NCBI RefSeq assembly: GCF_001673405.1 | Contig: NZ_LZLV01000004.1 | Coordinates: 1-64,000, forward strand | Direction: 5' to 3' | Length of the DNA: 64,000 nucleotides | Origin: Mycobacterium sp. 1245111.1 | GTDB taxonomy: Bacteria; Actinomycetota; Actinomycetes; Mycobacteriales; Mycobacteriaceae | Shown: in pieces, positions 63,622 to 64,000 of the stretch | How the letters are laid out: the number at the start of each line of letters is the position of its first letter | Position numbering within the stretch: position 1 is the stretch's first letter | Notes under the pieces: generated by a model | What the model was told of the DNA's origin: nothing | The model's database searches: none | What the model saw: the letters and a program-made list of their open reading frames with translations, nothing else | Made by a program: the position numbers and the translations under genes

Positions 63622-64000
63622 CTACGGGATCATCGACGACGCGGCCGCCGGGAGGAAGTACCCGAGCAGGTCGTTGAAGCCGAGCTGGAGGTATTCGCCA
63701 ATGGCTGTGCTGACACCATCGCCCAGGTAATCGGTCGGTCCGAACAAGTCGGCAGCGGGGAGGATGTCACCGCCATTCAACAGCGCGAACAGCCCGACGT
63801 TCGATGCGTTGAAGAACTCCGTCAGCGCGCCGTTGAACACGTCGTAAGAACCCGGGTCGCCGCTGGGGTCTGCCGCCCCGAATACGAGGGCGTTGAAGGC
63901 CGCATTGGTGTCCGCCGTGTCGATGGTGTCGAACGGGAGCGGGCCGCTGCCCTGGATGATGTCGGTGGAGGGAATCCCCGCCGAGGCAACATCCGAGGCG
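63622..64000 (-). CDS. Secreted-protein paralogue, partial (N-terminus outside window)
   Basis: The C-terminal 125 residues of a protein closely similar to the product of 62165-63211: GSYDVFNGALTEFFNASNVG then LFALLNGGDILPAADLFG, and the shared tail LQLGFNDLLGYF. The frame is open to the right edge, so the gene continues beyond the window; an internal ATG at 63840 is not the start. Same strand, about 400 bases apart, so a tandem duplication. Function unknown. Confidence 0.85.
   Translation of the reverse strand, partial: ASDVASAGIPSTDIIQGSGPLPFDTIDTADTNAAFNALVFGAADPSGDPGSYDVFNGALTEFFNASNVGLFALLNGGDILPAADLFGPTDYLGDGVSTAIGEYLQLGFNDLLGYFLPAAASSMIP

Overview
The window is a high-GC actinobacterial chromosome segment, almost certainly from a Mycobacterium (sensu lato). 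It carries mycobactin genes (mbtD-C-B-A-J-I), 19-bp IdeR boxes, a 13E12/DUF222 HNH gene with a LexA box, short poly-Cys leader ORFs before sulfur genes, and many ATGA/GTGA/TGATG gene junctions. From memory, the backbone is syntenic with the M. tuberculosis interval mbtD...lepA: mbtD-C-B | mbtA | mbtJ | mbtI | hemW | sirA-cysH-che1 | cysA-W-T-subI | Rv2401A-like | lppR | lepA. Several blocks absent from that interval are inserted.

Layout. 1-11.4 kb: mycobactin core. mbtD (broken by the window edge and an odd inverted repeat), mbtC, a free-standing thioesterase and mbtB read left from an IdeR-boxed control region. A secreted protein of unknown function and mbtA read right from it. 11.5-24.7 kb: accessory island with an F420/SDR/VOC/Baeyer-Villiger operon, a cysteine hydrolase, an aldo-keto reductase with its TetR, and a five-gene operon (PHP-domain hydrolase, ABC importer, metallophosphoesterase) facing a LysR regulator. 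24.8-31.3 kb: mbtJ, an SDR/diiron/monooxygenase/MerR module, and mbtI under its own IdeR box. 31.4-36.9 kb: ferredoxin-P450 pair, SOS-boxed 13E12 gene, hydrolase-cyclase fusion, hemW. 37-45.3 kb: assimilatory sulfur genes (sirA-cysH-chelatase and the sulfate importer subI-cysTWA), each transcription unit headed by a small Cys-ending leader ORF, then two tiny membrane proteins.

45.4-59.4 kb: a compact aerobic cobalamin block (cobN-F-K, cobB-O-chelatase, cobL, cobM-IJ-H-G). Its leftward arm is translationally coupled to lppR and lepA. 60.2-64 kb: lepA, whose P-loop lies upstream of the first usable ATG/GTG/TTG, then two tandem paralogous secreted proteins with near-identical terminators and an AT-rich spacer.

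Functionally the window joins iron acquisition (salicylate -> salicyl-AMP -> mycobactin), sulfate uptake and reduction to sulfide (with siroheme chelation for SirA), and corrin-ring synthesis. The most novel-looking items are the IdeR-linked secreted gene inside the mycobactin control region, the LysR-controlled PHP/ABC/metallophosphoesterase operon, the non-canonical lepA start, and a CobG lacking its expected Fe-S cysteines. I saw no tRNA, rRNA, CRISPR array or insertion sequence.
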